Below, one piece after another: positions 44,196 through 52,652 of a DNA stretch of 64,000 nucleotides. Origin of the DNA: Jutongia huaianensis. GTDB taxonomy: Bacteria > Bacillota > Clostridia > Lachnospirales > Lachnospiraceae. A program made the position numbers and the translations under genes. Position 1 is the first letter of the stretch. Each line of letters begins with the position of its first letter. The stretch covers positions 124,001-188,000 of the forward strand of contig NZ_JACRSX010000001.1 in NCBI RefSeq assembly GCF_014384985.1. Reading direction: 5' to 3'. The notes beneath the pieces are model-generated. The model was not told the DNA's origin and searched no databases. It worked only from the letters and a program-made list of their open reading frames with translations.

Positions 44196-46952
44196 TTATC
44201 GAAAAACCACCATAGAGTGAAGCCCGGCATGAAAATTCAGGCTTTTTACCAATACACGGATCTCCGCCGTGCCGGTATCCTTTTCCTGCATGTCCACATC
44301 AAGCGGCCCCGGCCATTCATTGGAGGTTTCCGCCCGCAGCTCACCATTTACATAAACGCTGCACTGTCCCCAGACACTTTCAAAATGAAGCACCGGCAGC
44401 CTGCCGTTGATCCTATCCGGAATATGGGTTCTGATACGATATATACCATACTTTCCTTCCTGATCTTCAAAAATCGCCGGGGTTCCCGCCTTTTCATCTA
44501 CCTGCACATCCATCCACGTATTCATGTCAAACTCGTCCACATGCATATTGACGTCCGGCTTCTCCTCGTAAAGCTCCGCTGTCATCTTCCAACCGGTCAG
44601 ATACTGCTGGCGGATGCTTTCCACAAAAGGCTCCGTCTTTCTCGTAGAAAGAGGAATCATCAGGCTGCCAAACTCCACCTCCGGAGCTACTGCAGAGATC
44701 ACCATCTGACTGGCACCCTCCTCCGCCTGAACAACTGCCTGGCATCTGCCGTTAAACAGACTCCTGTGACCTGATCCGAAATCCTCATGACAGGTAGGAT
44801 CACCATTGCAGGTTCCAAGGATCACACCACCCTCTACATTAATGTCGATTTCAAAGGAAGCATCCGGTACTCCACGTCCCTTTTCATCCACGGCATAAAT
44901 ATTCACCGGCATCGCATCCCTGCCATCATTATACATTCCACGGTGCCATGGCACAATCTTTAACCGCACCGGCTCTCCCGTGGTGATTTTCACATCATGG
45001 GCTGCCTTGATCCCGTCCCGGTATCCGATCAGTTCAATATATCCCGGCTGATATGGCACCTGCCATTCTGCCTGCTCAAAAAGATCAATTTTCTTTCTTC
45101 CGTAGGATTTGCGGTTCACTATAAGCTCTGCTTCTTCGCAGTTGGTGTGGGACATCACCCGGATGATCTGTCCTTCTTTTCCGCGATGATTCCAGTGTGG
45201 CAGCACATGACACACCGGCTTTCCGGAAAAGATTGCCTTTGCCATATAAAAGGCATCCTTTGCGTAACCGCAGGTGTCCATCATTCCAAAATAAGAAGAA
45301 ACAGACGGCCATGTATACGGTGTCGGTTCTCCAAGATAATCAAAACCGGTCCACATAAAAGCTCCCGCCATAAAATCCCTCGCCATAATGTCCTTCCAGG
45401 TCTGCCGGACCGTTCTGCCCCAGTCTGCTGCATGCTCATCATAGCTGCTGATCATATGCGTTTCCTCATTGTCCTCGTAACAGCTTCTTACAGAAAACGA
45501 GGATGTGGATTCACTGGCAAACACCGGCATATCCGGATGCTTCTTATGGAAGCTGTCGTACTGCTCTGTCTGATAATTAATACCACATACATCCAGAGAA
45601 TCCACAGCACTTTCCTCCAGATCAATGCCTCCATGCATCGCTCCCGTCACAAATCTTGTATCATCCAGCGCACGGATCTCCTCCCGCATGGTATGCGCCA
45701 TACGCCTGCCTTCCTCCGTTCCCTGCAAAGGCTCCTCATTAAAGATCGAATACATAATGACCGATGGATGATTTCTGTCACGAAGCACCATGGTCCGAAG
45801 CTGCTCCAATCCTTCTTCCGAGGTTTCAAAATTGCGATTCTCATCAATCACAAGCATACCCATTTTATCACAGGCGTCCAGAAGCTCCTTATGCGGCAGT
45901 CCATGAGCACATCGGTAAGCATTAGAGCCCATTGCCTTTAACCGCTCGATCCGGTACTCGTGTAACGAATCCGGCACCGCTACTCCTATCCCTCCAAAGT
46001 CCTGATGATTGCAGGTTCCAAATAACTTCACCGGACGACCGTTGAGAAGAAATCCCTTCTCCGGATCCATAGCAATCGTACGAAAACCACAAACGGTCCT
46101 GTCCGAATCCACCAGCTCGTCCTCCACAAAAACCTTGGTGATCACCTCATATATATTAGGTTCCTCTATATCCCACACCTTGGGATCCTCTATGGTAAAC
46201 TCTGTCTCCACCTGGGACTCCTCCCCGGCCTCACAGATCACGCCTTCATTATTGATATTGACCTCCAGCTCCTGATCCGGGTCAACTAACGTGGTGGAGA
46301 TCCTTACCTCTGTGTCCTTGTCCGTCTGGTTACACACATTGGTAAATAAATTTACTTTCCATGTATTCTCCGAAGTCTCCTCCATCCGTATGGAAAGTCC
46401 ATACTGCGGAATATGGATGGGATTCTTGATGTTGAGCCAGACATGGCGGTATATGCCTGCTCCTTCATACCACCATCCCTCCCAGACATCTGCATCCACA
46501 AACACTGCCAGCACATTGGGTCTGGAGCCAAAATGTGCCCGGTCTGAAATATCGATCTGAAATGGTGTATAAGCAGAAAAATTCCGATGGATCACGGAAC
46601 CGTTAAAATATACAACGGCGTGGGTAGCAACCCCCTCAAACTCTATGGTAAGCTCCTTATCCCGGTACTTTTCCGGAATTGCAAACACCTTCCGGTACCA
46701 TGCCTTTCCACCGGATTTATATCCCCAGTTTGCCGCCGAAGCCTCTGAAAAAGGCTGTCTGACAGCCCAGTCATGAGGCAGGTTGACCGTCTCCCATTCT
46801 CTTGCGTCAAAGTCCTCCTGTGGTACTCCGGGACAGGCTCCGGCTTTTGAAGTATTATATATATAACTATGAGTCATCTGAAGCGGCTCTTTTACGTCTC
46901 CCGGATGGAAACTCCAATCCTTGTCCATAGACAAAGAAACTCTCGTACTCAT
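44196..46952 (-). CDS. Glycoside hydrolase family 2 enzyme (beta-galactosidase-like)
   Basis: The start at 46952 follows GGAGG; the longer frame to 46985 begins with a poor leader. The 918-residue GH2 enzyme has the sugar-binding jelly roll (~40-200), Ig-like domain (~205-315), TIM barrel with acid/base in SIFNEEPLQG (~434) and nucleophile in VFASESTSS (~505), then two or three C-terminal beta domains. RTIAMDPEKGFLLNGRPVKLFGTCNHQD is typical of the barrel start. No signal peptide is seen, so it acts in the cytoplasm. Beta-galactosidase is likely but beta-glucuronidase, mannosidase or arabinosidase activity cannot be ruled out. Confidence 0.9.
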   Translation of the reverse strand: MSTRVSLSMDKDWSFHPGDVKEPLQMTHSYIYNTSKAGACPGVPQEDFDAREWETVNLPHDWAVRQPFSEASAANWGYKSGGKAWYRKVFAIPEKYRDKELTIEFEGVATHAVVYFNGSVIHRNFSAYTPFQIDISDRAHFGSRPNVLAVFVDADVWEGWWYEGAGIYRHVWLNIKNPIHIPQYGLSIRMEETSENTWKVNLFTNVCNQTDKDTEVRISTTLVDPDQELEVNINNEGVICEAGEESQVETEFTIEDPKVWDIEEPNIYEVITKVFVEDELVDSDRTVCGFRTIAMDPEKGFLLNGRPVKLFGTCNHQDFGGIGVAVPDSLHEYRIERLKAMGSNAYRCAHGLPHKELLDACDKMGMLVIDENRNFETSEEGLEQLRTMVLRDRNHPSVIMYSIFNEEPLQGTEEGRRMAHTMREEIRALDDTRFVTGAMHGGIDLEESAVDSLDVCGINYQTEQYDSFHKKHPDMPVFASESTSSFSVRSCYEDNEETHMISSYDEHAADWGRTVRQTWKDIMARDFMAGAFMWTGFDYLGEPTPYTWPSVSSYFGMMDTCGYAKDAFYMAKAIFSGKPVCHVLPHWNHRGKEGQIIRVMSHTNCEEAELIVNRKSYGRKKIDLFEQAEWQVPYQPGYIELIGYRDGIKAAHDVKITTGEPVRLKIVPWHRGMYNDGRDAMPVNIYAVDEKGRGVPDASFEIDINVEGGVILGTCNGDPTCHEDFGSGHRSLFNGRCQAVVQAEEGASQMVISAVAPEVEFGSLMIPLSTRKTEPFVESIRQQYLTGWKMTAELYEEKPDVNMHVDEFDMNTWMDVQVDEKAGTPAIFEDQEGKYGIYRIRTHIPDRINGRLPVLHFESVWGQCSVYVNGELRAETSNEWPGPLDVDMQEKDTGTAEIRVLVKSLNFHAGLHSMVVFR

Positions 46953-47042
46953 ATGCCAAACACCTCCGCATCTTCTTCTAATCATTAAAACATACCACCA
47001 TCATAACGTCAAGAAAAACAGCAGATCATTCCCTTGAAATAA

Positions 47043-47071
47043 TTGCAATTATACTCCCTTTGTAGTAAAAT
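47043..47071 (+). promoter_or_regulatory. Likely sigma-A promoter of the PocR-domain gene
   Basis: TTGCAA (47043-47048) and TAAAAT (47066-47071) are 17 bases apart, 68 bases before the ATG at 47139, which has AAAGGAG. The GH2 gene is transcribed the other way, so the region is a divergent promoter; the GH2 promoter itself could not be placed. Confidence 0.6.
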
Positions 47072-47138
47072 ACAGTTAATGATCTAAATTATCAGCGAAC
47101 GCCTTTCAAGACGAATAAATGAGAAAAGGAGAATACAT

Positions 47139-47921
47139 ATGGAGTTAAAAGATTTTATGGACTTAGGCAAATTGCAGAAAATTCAAGATGCTTTTTCCGA
47201 TGCGACAGGACTTGCTGCAATTGCGGTTGGAAAAAACGGCGAGTACATCACAGAAGGCAGCAATTTCACAGATTTCTGTATGAAATATACACGTAATTCC
47301 GTAGAGGGCAACCGCCGCTGTGTAAAATGTGACAATGAATGTACCGGCACTTATTATTGTCATGCCGGGCTGATGGACTTTGCCATTGACATTATGCTGA
47401 ACGATGAAAAGGTCGGAGCTATTATCGGAGGACAGGTTCTGCCACAGGAACCGGAGGACGAAAAATTCCGTCAGACTGCCCGTGAGCTTGGCATAAATGA
47501 GGATGCCTATGTGCAGGCAGTTCACCAGGTACCGGTAAGCACCGAAAAACGAATCCGGGCATCTGCTGAACTCTTAGGAGAGATCGTCAACCAGTTAGTA
47601 AATCTGGAGTATTTCCGTTACACGAACGGCGATCGCTTTACTCAGCTTCATAATGAAGTAATGCTCACTATTGATATCATTCAGGATATTAATGCCAATA
47701 CACACTCTCTGAAATCCATTGCCAACAAGCAGAAAATGCTTTCTCTGAACGCTTCCATCGAGGCAGCCAGAAGCGGCGAGGCAGGCGTCGGATTTGCCGT
47801 TGTTGCAAAGAGCATGGGCGAGCTTTCTTCCCAGTCAGCTACCATTTACGGTGATATCGAAAAATCTGTTGCCGAGGTTACAAAGTCTGTCAATGATATT
47901 GCCGCATTATTTGAGCAGTAA
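47139..47921 (+). CDS. Soluble PocR-domain mini chemoreceptor
   Basis: A 260-residue cytoplasmic protein. Residues ~5-165 are a PocR-type ligand domain (LQKIQDAFSDATGLAAIAVGKNGEYIT ... a CVKCDNEC cysteine cluster ... CHAGLMDFAI). Residues ~190-260 are only the tip of a chemoreceptor signalling helix pair: KMLSLNASIEAARSGEAGVGFAVVAKSMGELSSQSA. The long adaptation helices and any membrane anchor are missing. PocR domains in other proteins bind small organic ligands such as hydrocarbon derivatives or propanediol. It could dock CheW/CheA as a soluble receptor, or act as a decoy. It is monocistronic with a strong terminator. Confidence 0.85.
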   Translation: MELKDFMDLGKLQKIQDAFSDATGLAAIAVGKNGEYITEGSNFTDFCMKYTRNSVEGNRRCVKCDNECTGTYYCHAGLMDFAIDIMLNDEKVGAIIGGQVLPQEPEDEKFRQTARELGINEDAYVQAVHQVPVSTEKRIRASAELLGEIVNQLVNLEYFRYTNGDRFTQLHNEVMLTIDIIQDINANTHSLKSIANKQKMLSLNASIEAARSGEAGVGFAVVAKSMGELSSQSATIYGDIEKSVAEVTKSVNDIAALFEQ

Positions 47922-47940
47922 AAGCAGATTAAATACATAC

Positions 47941-47991
47941 AAAACAGGGTCTGCATTTCCGGTGTAACACCTGAAATGCAGACCCTGTTTT
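47941..47991. terminator. Strong bidirectional hairpin terminator
   Basis: AAAACAGGGTCTGCATTTC (47941-47959) pairs with GAAATGCAGACCCTGTTTT (47973-47991) in a perfect 19-bp stem with A and T tracts at the ends. It stops the PocR gene and, on the other strand, the ABC cassette ending at 48042. Confidence 0.9.
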
Positions 47992-48041
47992 AGTATTGGA
48001 CCGGATAACTTTTTATCTGTTATCCAAATTTATATTTATCT

Positions 48042-48890
48042 TCAGATATCGCGCCTCTCCTCCAGGATATCTCTCTTATTACATAGTAAATAACCGGCAA
48101 CAAACAAAATAACTATGAAACCACACAACAAGACCAGACAAAGCTTTGGGTCCAATCCCTGTTTGGCTGCCGGAAACATGCGATACGGCATTCCCCAGTT
48201 TCCGAAAAGCACAAGGTTTCTTTTATATGTTGAGATCACCATACCCGCAAACAGGATTATAAATGCGCTGATTTCTGAAATTTTCATTGATAATGCCATC
48301 TGAATCGTCCCCAACAGAACTAAAAGCAAAACCGGCTGCACTACCGCAATACATAACAGCCTCAACAGACTGCACAGTAAAAAACTTTTTTTGGTAAAGA
48401 CCATCGCCACAGACATTGTCAAATGGAGATTCAGGCTTGCACCATTCGCCAGTGTATACAAAGCAACAACCAGCATACATATTCCGGTATATACCACTGC
48501 ATAGGTCACCAGCCACAAAAACTTCGAAATCCACCAGCGAAGCCTGCTGCCTGACCGGATAATGATCTGTGTGCCCATTTTTTTCAGATCATTCATGGGA
48601 TAATTATTTAAACAGACCAAAAAGAGTACATAAAAGCAGATCCACCGAACCGGCATTTCAAAAAAATTAAAAATAGAAAACTTATACTGCTTTCCTCCCT
48701 GGATAAAATACATCCAGTAATCCATCCAGGTACCGTTTCCCAGCTTTTCATTGATACGCTGAAACTGTACAAGCTTGTAATGCATACCAATGCAGGAAAA
48801 CAAAGAAATCATAACAGGAAGCACCAGATAAACAGACCGTCTTCCAATCCCCTCTGTCAGATCATGCTTGTACATTTTCCACATCTGCAT
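48042..48890 (-). CDS. ABC-2-type permease of the small-secreted-protein cassette
   Basis: A 282-residue membrane protein with six helices, hydrophilic N-terminus (MQMWKMYKHDLTEGIGRRS) and a ~60-residue first extracytoplasmic loop. No family motif is strong enough to name, but its size, topology and position after an ABC ATPase fit an ABC-2 type exporter or lantibiotic-immunity permease. It overlaps the ATPase gene by 29 bases. Last gene of the cassette; a terminator follows. Confidence 0.8.
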   Translation of the reverse strand: MQMWKMYKHDLTEGIGRRSVYLVLPVMISLFSCIGMHYKLVQFQRINEKLGNGTWMDYWMYFIQGGKQYKFSIFNFFEMPVRWICFYVLFLVCLNNYPMNDLKKMGTQIIIRSGSRLRWWISKFLWLVTYAVVYTGICMLVVALYTLANGASLNLHLTMSVAMVFTKKSFLLCSLLRLLCIAVVQPVLLLVLLGTIQMALSMKISEISAFIILFAGMVISTYKRNLVLFGNWGMPYRMFPAAKQGLDPKLCLVLLCGFIVILFVAGYLLCNKRDILEERRDI

Positions 48891-49533
48891 TCTTCCACCC
48901 CTTTTCTTCTATCACTTCTCCGTTCTCCATCACAATAACCTCGTCTGCCAAAAGCTCCATCTCTGCCCGGTCATGGCATGCGATAATGATAATTCTATCC
49001 TCTGACCGCAAGCCCAGGATCAACTGACGGATTTCCTCCACACCATTTTCATCAATTGCATTGATCGGCTCGTCCAGAATGATAATGTCCGGCTTCCCCA
49101 TAATCGCTGCAGCAATTCCAAGCCTTTGCTTCATTCCAAGAGAATATGCTCCGAACTTCTTTTTGGTACAATCCTTTAAGCCCACTTTTTCCAGCAGTTC
49201 CTCCAATTCACCATAGGAAATCCCTCCCTGAAGATCTGCCAGTATCTTCAGATTCTGCAATCCTGTATATTGTGGAAGAAACGCCGGATTTTCAATTAAA
49301 AGTCCTATACTTTCCGGCAGACTCATATCTTTATGAAGCACTTTCCCATTAATAATGATCTCTCCCTGTTCCGGATGGACCAGACCGGCAATACAGCGCA
49401 TCAGCATCGTTTTTCCGCAGCCATTCTTTCCCTGCAGACCATAAATCTTTCCTCCATGAAATTCCAGATTGATATCCTTTAACACGGTTTCTTTTTTTAT
49501 TTTCTTCGTCAGGTTTTTTATTGTAATATTCAT
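48862..49533 (-). CDS. ABC transporter ATPase of the cassette
   Basis: The start at 49533 follows GAGGAG. The 223-residue protein is a bacitracin/lantibiotic-type (BcrA/drug) ATPase: Walker A GKNGCGKTM, signature YSLGMKQRLGIAAAIM and Walker B IIILDEPINAID with IIACHD switch histidine. It would power one or both permeases encoded on either side. The C-terminus is charged and short. Confidence 0.95.
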   Translation of the reverse strand: MNITIKNLTKKIKKETVLKDINLEFHGGKIYGLQGKNGCGKTMLMRCIAGLVHPEQGEIIINGKVLHKDMSLPESIGLLIENPAFLPQYTGLQNLKILADLQGGISYGELEELLEKVGLKDCTKKKFGAYSLGMKQRLGIAAAIMGKPDIIILDEPINAIDENGVEEIRQLILGLRSEDRIIIIACHDRAEMELLADEVIVMENGEVIEEKGWKNADVENVQA

Positions 49534-49577
49534 CAATTTCTCCTCTTCAAACAATCAGCATGTTCCGTCTTTAACGT

Positions 49578-50450
49578 TTAAATGATCTTTTTTCTGTGAC
49601 ATCCTATCCACCAAAAAGAGAAAACACATAACAGTAGTAATATTCCAAAAATCCCTGCAATAAGAGGAAAATTCATATCCACCTTTGAATCTGCCATCAT
49701 CGGATTAATAATTCCTGCAATAGAATATTTTTCCAATCCCAACTCCATCAGTAAATAGTCTGCAGACAGATACAAAATAAAAGGGAACATACAAATGATC
49801 AGGCGGTTCCGTGCAACAAAGGAAATCAACAAAGAACTCACTGCCAGCAAACCCCCACACAACATAATGATCAGCAGATACACTCCAAAATACAGCCACG
49901 GCTTTGAAAAATACCACTCTGCCATAAACATTCTATTCGTAATAAAGTTGTGCTGTGCCACTTCATTCGGTTTCACTGCCGGAAGATACAATGCATTGAC
50001 AGCAAAACTTAATATGTAGGTCAATGTTCCTCCCACAGCCCCTGAGCAGAATGTAACGATCATTTTTGCCGTCAGATACTGTGATCTGCTGACTCTGCTG
50101 TATATCTGCCTCAAATACCCCGTGGTCTCATCTTGAAAATACGACCATCCGAAAGGCAATGCCGCTAATACCGGAAGAATATAGAAATAGACACTGTTCC
50201 AAAATGTGTATGCTTCTCCACCAATAAATCCTTCATACAGGCATGCCGGATATACGGTATTGAAATCGGGGTTATCTGCCATATATTTCAGCTCTTCCGC
50301 CCCCATAACTCCTCCCTGTCGATATCCCACATACCATATACAAAACGACAAAAAATGTCCCAGTGCGATCAGAAAAGAAAACAACACAACCAGCTTCGTT
50401 TCTCTGCTTCCGGCACATCGTTTTGCTTCAAACCGGATCATTTCTTTCAC
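49578..50450 (-). CDS. ABC-2-type permease (second) of the cassette
   Basis: A 290-residue protein with six helices and a cytoplasmic N-terminus (MKEMIRFEAKRCAGSRETK). The segment after helix two (FQDETTGYLRQIYSRVSRSQYLTAKMI) is the ABC-2 pattern where the coupling helix follows TGY/TLRQI. With the ATPase and the other permease downstream it forms an exporter or immunity transporter. It follows the membrane-anchored protein gene by 15 bases. Confidence 0.85.
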   Translation of the reverse strand: MKEMIRFEAKRCAGSRETKLVVLFSFLIALGHFLSFCIWYVGYRQGGVMGAEELKYMADNPDFNTVYPACLYEGFIGGEAYTFWNSVYFYILPVLAALPFGWSYFQDETTGYLRQIYSRVSRSQYLTAKMIVTFCSGAVGGTLTYILSFAVNALYLPAVKPNEVAQHNFITNRMFMAEWYFSKPWLYFGVYLLIIMLCGGLLAVSSLLISFVARNRLIICMFPFILYLSADYLLMELGLEKYSIAGIINPMMADSKVDMNFPLIAGIFGILLLLCVFSFWWIGCHRKKII

Positions 50451-50465
50451 CCTTATCCCCTCCTT

Positions 50466-51692
50466 CTATTTAACACGCAGAAATTTTCCATAGGAATATT
50501 CTCCCTTTTTAAAATCTACATCCTCATATGCTCCAATGGCAAAATTCAGATAAAGCGCTCTTTTCTCAGGTTTCCATTTTGCTTTGTCTTTCGCATAAAC
50601 ATTGTCTTCCACCAAATACCCCAATAGTACAGTCGAGTCTGTCCCCTCCTCAATTTTACACAAACTGCTGTTATTGAGAAACTGAAGATGTTCTCCTGCT
50701 TCTGCATAGATATTGCCATCCGTTTCATGTCCATTGTATTTTACTAAACCGGGCTGAATCGGTATTATTTGTTCCTGTCCCGACAGATTTTTTACATGTA
50801 ATCTGATCCATACAATAACCGCATCCTCCTCATTCAACCCCCGAATCACATTTCCCTTTTTGTCCAAATAATGCTGCAGTGTCTCTTTATCATCACCCTT
50901 TAATTTTTTTACATCCACTTTTCTGGAAATATCATAGGAATCTACAGAAAATGTCACTCCTTTTTCGCAATAGGTTCCGCCGATTTCCTGCATGGTTCCC
51001 TCCTTAGTGTCTTCTTCCCATTCAATTGGTTCATATCCCACACCCACCAGCTGGTCGTAATAATCTCTCTGTTTTTCGCTTGCTTTCTCGTATTTAATGG
51101 AATTTAAACGAATACGTTGAATATTGGGATATCCAGACACCAAAATCGATATATCCTGATTTGCCAGGTCATCATATATCTCTTTTTTAATGTTTAACTC
51201 ATTTAATGTATAGACAAGCGTAAAAGAAAATACATGTCCCGGCTGAATAGACAAGCCACCAAATCCGTTCAGACTGCTAAACAGATCCTGCGGAACCCCA
51301 TTATGATACCCCTCTCCTATATAGATATGGAACGTCGTCAGATTAATATCTCTCACTTTTTGAGAACAATTTTTAAGAGTCATCCGTGCACATAAAATAT
51401 ACTTATCCTTCACAAATGAATCCAGTTGTCCCGCATTTCGATAATACATACTCCATGTTGAAAAATATTGCGTAGTATTCCTGTACTTTGCCAAAAAAGC
51501 CGGCGTATCATAAAGTGTCGCATCACTGATAGATATCTCCATATTTTTAGTCCGGGCAGTTTCCTTCTCGTTTACATAATGAACCCTTGCCTTGTCATTG
51601 TCTGCATTAACGAATATAACACGGATCGCATATATTCCCAGCAAGATTATCATAAACAGATATCGTTTCCAGTGCTTTTTCTTCTTTTGCAT
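50466..51692 (-). CDS. Membrane-anchored extracytoplasmic protein, two-domain, unknown
   Basis: A 408-residue protein with one N-terminal helix (~10-28) and an outside domain. The outside part looks like two similar beta domains of ~170 residues (~45-215 and ~235-405), both with patterns such as 'ILCARMTLKNCSQKVRDINLTTFHIYIGEG' and 'VIVWIRLHVKNLSGQEQIIPIQPGLV'. This resembles DUF4352/DUF5027-type telokin-like proteins found near Firmicutes peptide transporters. It follows the small secreted protein gene and could bind that protein or act as immunity factor; this is inference. Confidence 0.75.
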   Translation of the reverse strand: MQKKKKHWKRYLFMIILLGIYAIRVIFVNADNDKARVHYVNEKETARTKNMEISISDATLYDTPAFLAKYRNTTQYFSTWSMYYRNAGQLDSFVKDKYILCARMTLKNCSQKVRDINLTTFHIYIGEGYHNGVPQDLFSSLNGFGGLSIQPGHVFSFTLVYTLNELNIKKEIYDDLANQDISILVSGYPNIQRIRLNSIKYEKASEKQRDYYDQLVGVGYEPIEWEEDTKEGTMQEIGGTYCEKGVTFSVDSYDISRKVDVKKLKGDDKETLQHYLDKKGNVIRGLNEEDAVIVWIRLHVKNLSGQEQIIPIQPGLVKYNGHETDGNIYAEAGEHLQFLNNSSLCKIEEGTDSTVLLGYLVEDNVYAKDKAKWKPEKRALYLNFAIGAYEDVDFKKGEYSYGKFLRVK

Positions 51693-51714
51693 TCCTTCGC
51701 CTCTTTCTTATAGA

Positions 51715-51739
51715 GGCGGCCAAAATAATTTTGGCCGCC
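51715..51739 (-). other. GC-rich intercistronic stem-loop
   Basis: GGCGGCCAAAA and TTTTGGCCGCC form a perfect 11-bp stem with a three-base loop in AT-rich surroundings. It lies between the small secreted protein gene and the next gene, with no T run after it on the minus strand. It may protect the upstream mRNA end so that the small protein is made in excess over the transporter. Confidence 0.6.
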
Positions 51740-51778
51740 CACTCTTTTGTCTTTCAAATTTTCCGTCTCGTAACCTTA

Positions 51779-52231
51779 TCAACCTACAACGTATGGATAT
51801 GACTGAGATGTATCCGGACTCCAAAATCCACTGGTAATTCCTGAATTTGCGTTAATACGTACTCGTAATCGCACCTCTTTATCTGAATTTGCGACAAAAT
51901 TATTACGAATGCATGAATGGGTCAAATATGGAACTGTCACAAAGCCATTAGAAGCCTCTACATTTCTATTATTAGAAGTATGTTTTCTAATCATAATAGA
52001 TGATGCCTGCCCCTCAGAAGCAATCGCATAGACATATCCCTTAGGTATTTCTGAACCTCCATGATCTTTAGCTCTCCAATCCGTAGTATTAAAATTGCCA
52101 TCTTTTGATGATTGATATGTATAAAGTTCATTTTTACAATCAGCCTTCACATCTGTTGCCATACTGCCTGTCAGGCTTAACGCTGCCAATAAACCTGCAA
52201 TGACTACATTTTTCCAAAATATTTTTCTCAT
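51779..52231 (-). CDS. Small secreted protein, DUF2712-like, candidate bacteriocin-type peptide
   Basis: A 150-residue protein with a clear signal peptide (residues ~1-30, ending near SMATDVKA). The mature part is beta-rich, Asn/Ser-rich and basic, with two cysteines (CKNEL near 32 and CIRNN near 108). It ends VRLRVRINANSGITSGFWSPDTSQSYPYVVG split over ~120-150, a pattern I associate with the DUF2712 family and generally with lactococcin-972-like secreted peptides. It is the first structural gene before a membrane protein and an ABC transporter, the order typical of bacteriocin-plus-immunity loci. Antimicrobial action is not shown by sequence. Confidence 0.7.
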   Translation of the reverse strand: MRKIFWKNVVIAGLLAALSLTGSMATDVKADCKNELYTYQSSKDGNFNTTDWRAKDHGGSEIPKGYVYAIASEGQASSIMIRKHTSNNRNVEASNGFVTVPYLTHSCIRNNFVANSDKEVRLRVRINANSGITSGFWSPDTSQSYPYVVG

Positions 52232-52307
52232 TTTTCGTTCCTTTCTTTATTCATAAAAAATTTAATTAGTATATTGATTTTTTTCATTAATCTGTTATAA
52301 TGTAACC

Positions 52308-52372
52308 GTTTGTTTATCGGCGTTCTTTTTTCTATATCTACCACTTTTTTATAGAAAAAGAACGCTTTTTAC
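52308..52372 (+). ncRNA. Putative short antisense RNA with promoter and terminator
   Basis: TTGATT (52274-52279) and TATAAT (52296-52301) are 16 bases apart on the plus strand, predicting a start near 52308. The downstream hairpin GCGTTCTTTTTTCTATA (52320-52336) with TATAGAAAAAGAACGC (52350-52365) is followed by TTTTTAC, a good terminator. The result would be a ~65-base RNA, antisense to the 3' part of the leader ORF and to the leader of the small secreted protein gene. No ORF fits inside it. Confidence 0.5.
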
Positions 52373-52405
52373 AATTTTTTCTCTGTGTATTATATAATAA
52401 CACAT
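52349..52405 (-). CDS. Short leader ORF (18 codons) before the small secreted protein
   Basis: An ATG at 52405 sits six bases after the near-perfect ribosome binding site AAGGAGGTGA and encodes MCYYIIHREKIVKSVLFL before TAA at 52349. A strong promoter lies upstream. The last codons form one arm of the hairpin at 52320-52365. It may be a regulatory leader peptide for the downstream gene or a very small toxin with the opposing RNA as antitoxin. Codon evidence is too short to judge. Confidence 0.45.
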   Translation of the reverse strand: MCYYIIHREKIVKSVLFL

Positions 52406-52475
52406 TCTCTCACCTCCTTCGCCCAATAAAACAACAACTCGGCACGATTATATTTCGTTTTATACTTTATATACA

Positions 52476-52543
52476 ATAGTAGCATTGATACTTCTTATTG
52501 TCAATTCATTTTTACTTTTTATTAATCATCACTTACACTTTTT
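52476..52543 (-). promoter_or_regulatory. Promoter of the secreted-protein cassette with upstream direct repeats
   Basis: On the minus strand TTGACA (52504-52499) and TACTAT (52481-52476) are 17 bases apart, a strong vegetative promoter about 70 bases before the leader ORF. Just upstream of the -35, AAAAAGT occurs twice 23 bases apart (minus strand, 52543-52537 and 52520-52514), possibly an activator site. Confidence 0.65.
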
Positions 52544-52556
52544 GAGTACAAAAAAC

Positions 52557-52586
52557 TCCACACACAGCGTACGCCATGTGTGGAGC
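52557..52586 (-). terminator. Terminator of the GH94 gene
   Basis: On the minus strand CTCCACACA and TGTGTGGAG form a 9-bp stem followed by TTTTTTG. It lies about 70 bases after the GH94 stop and before the cassette promoter, separating the two units. Confidence 0.8.
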
Positions 52587-52652
52587 CTGATTTTTATTAT
52601 AATGCCGATGCCCGGAATTGCAATCTGCTTTTGCCCCTTGCATCATATTAAA

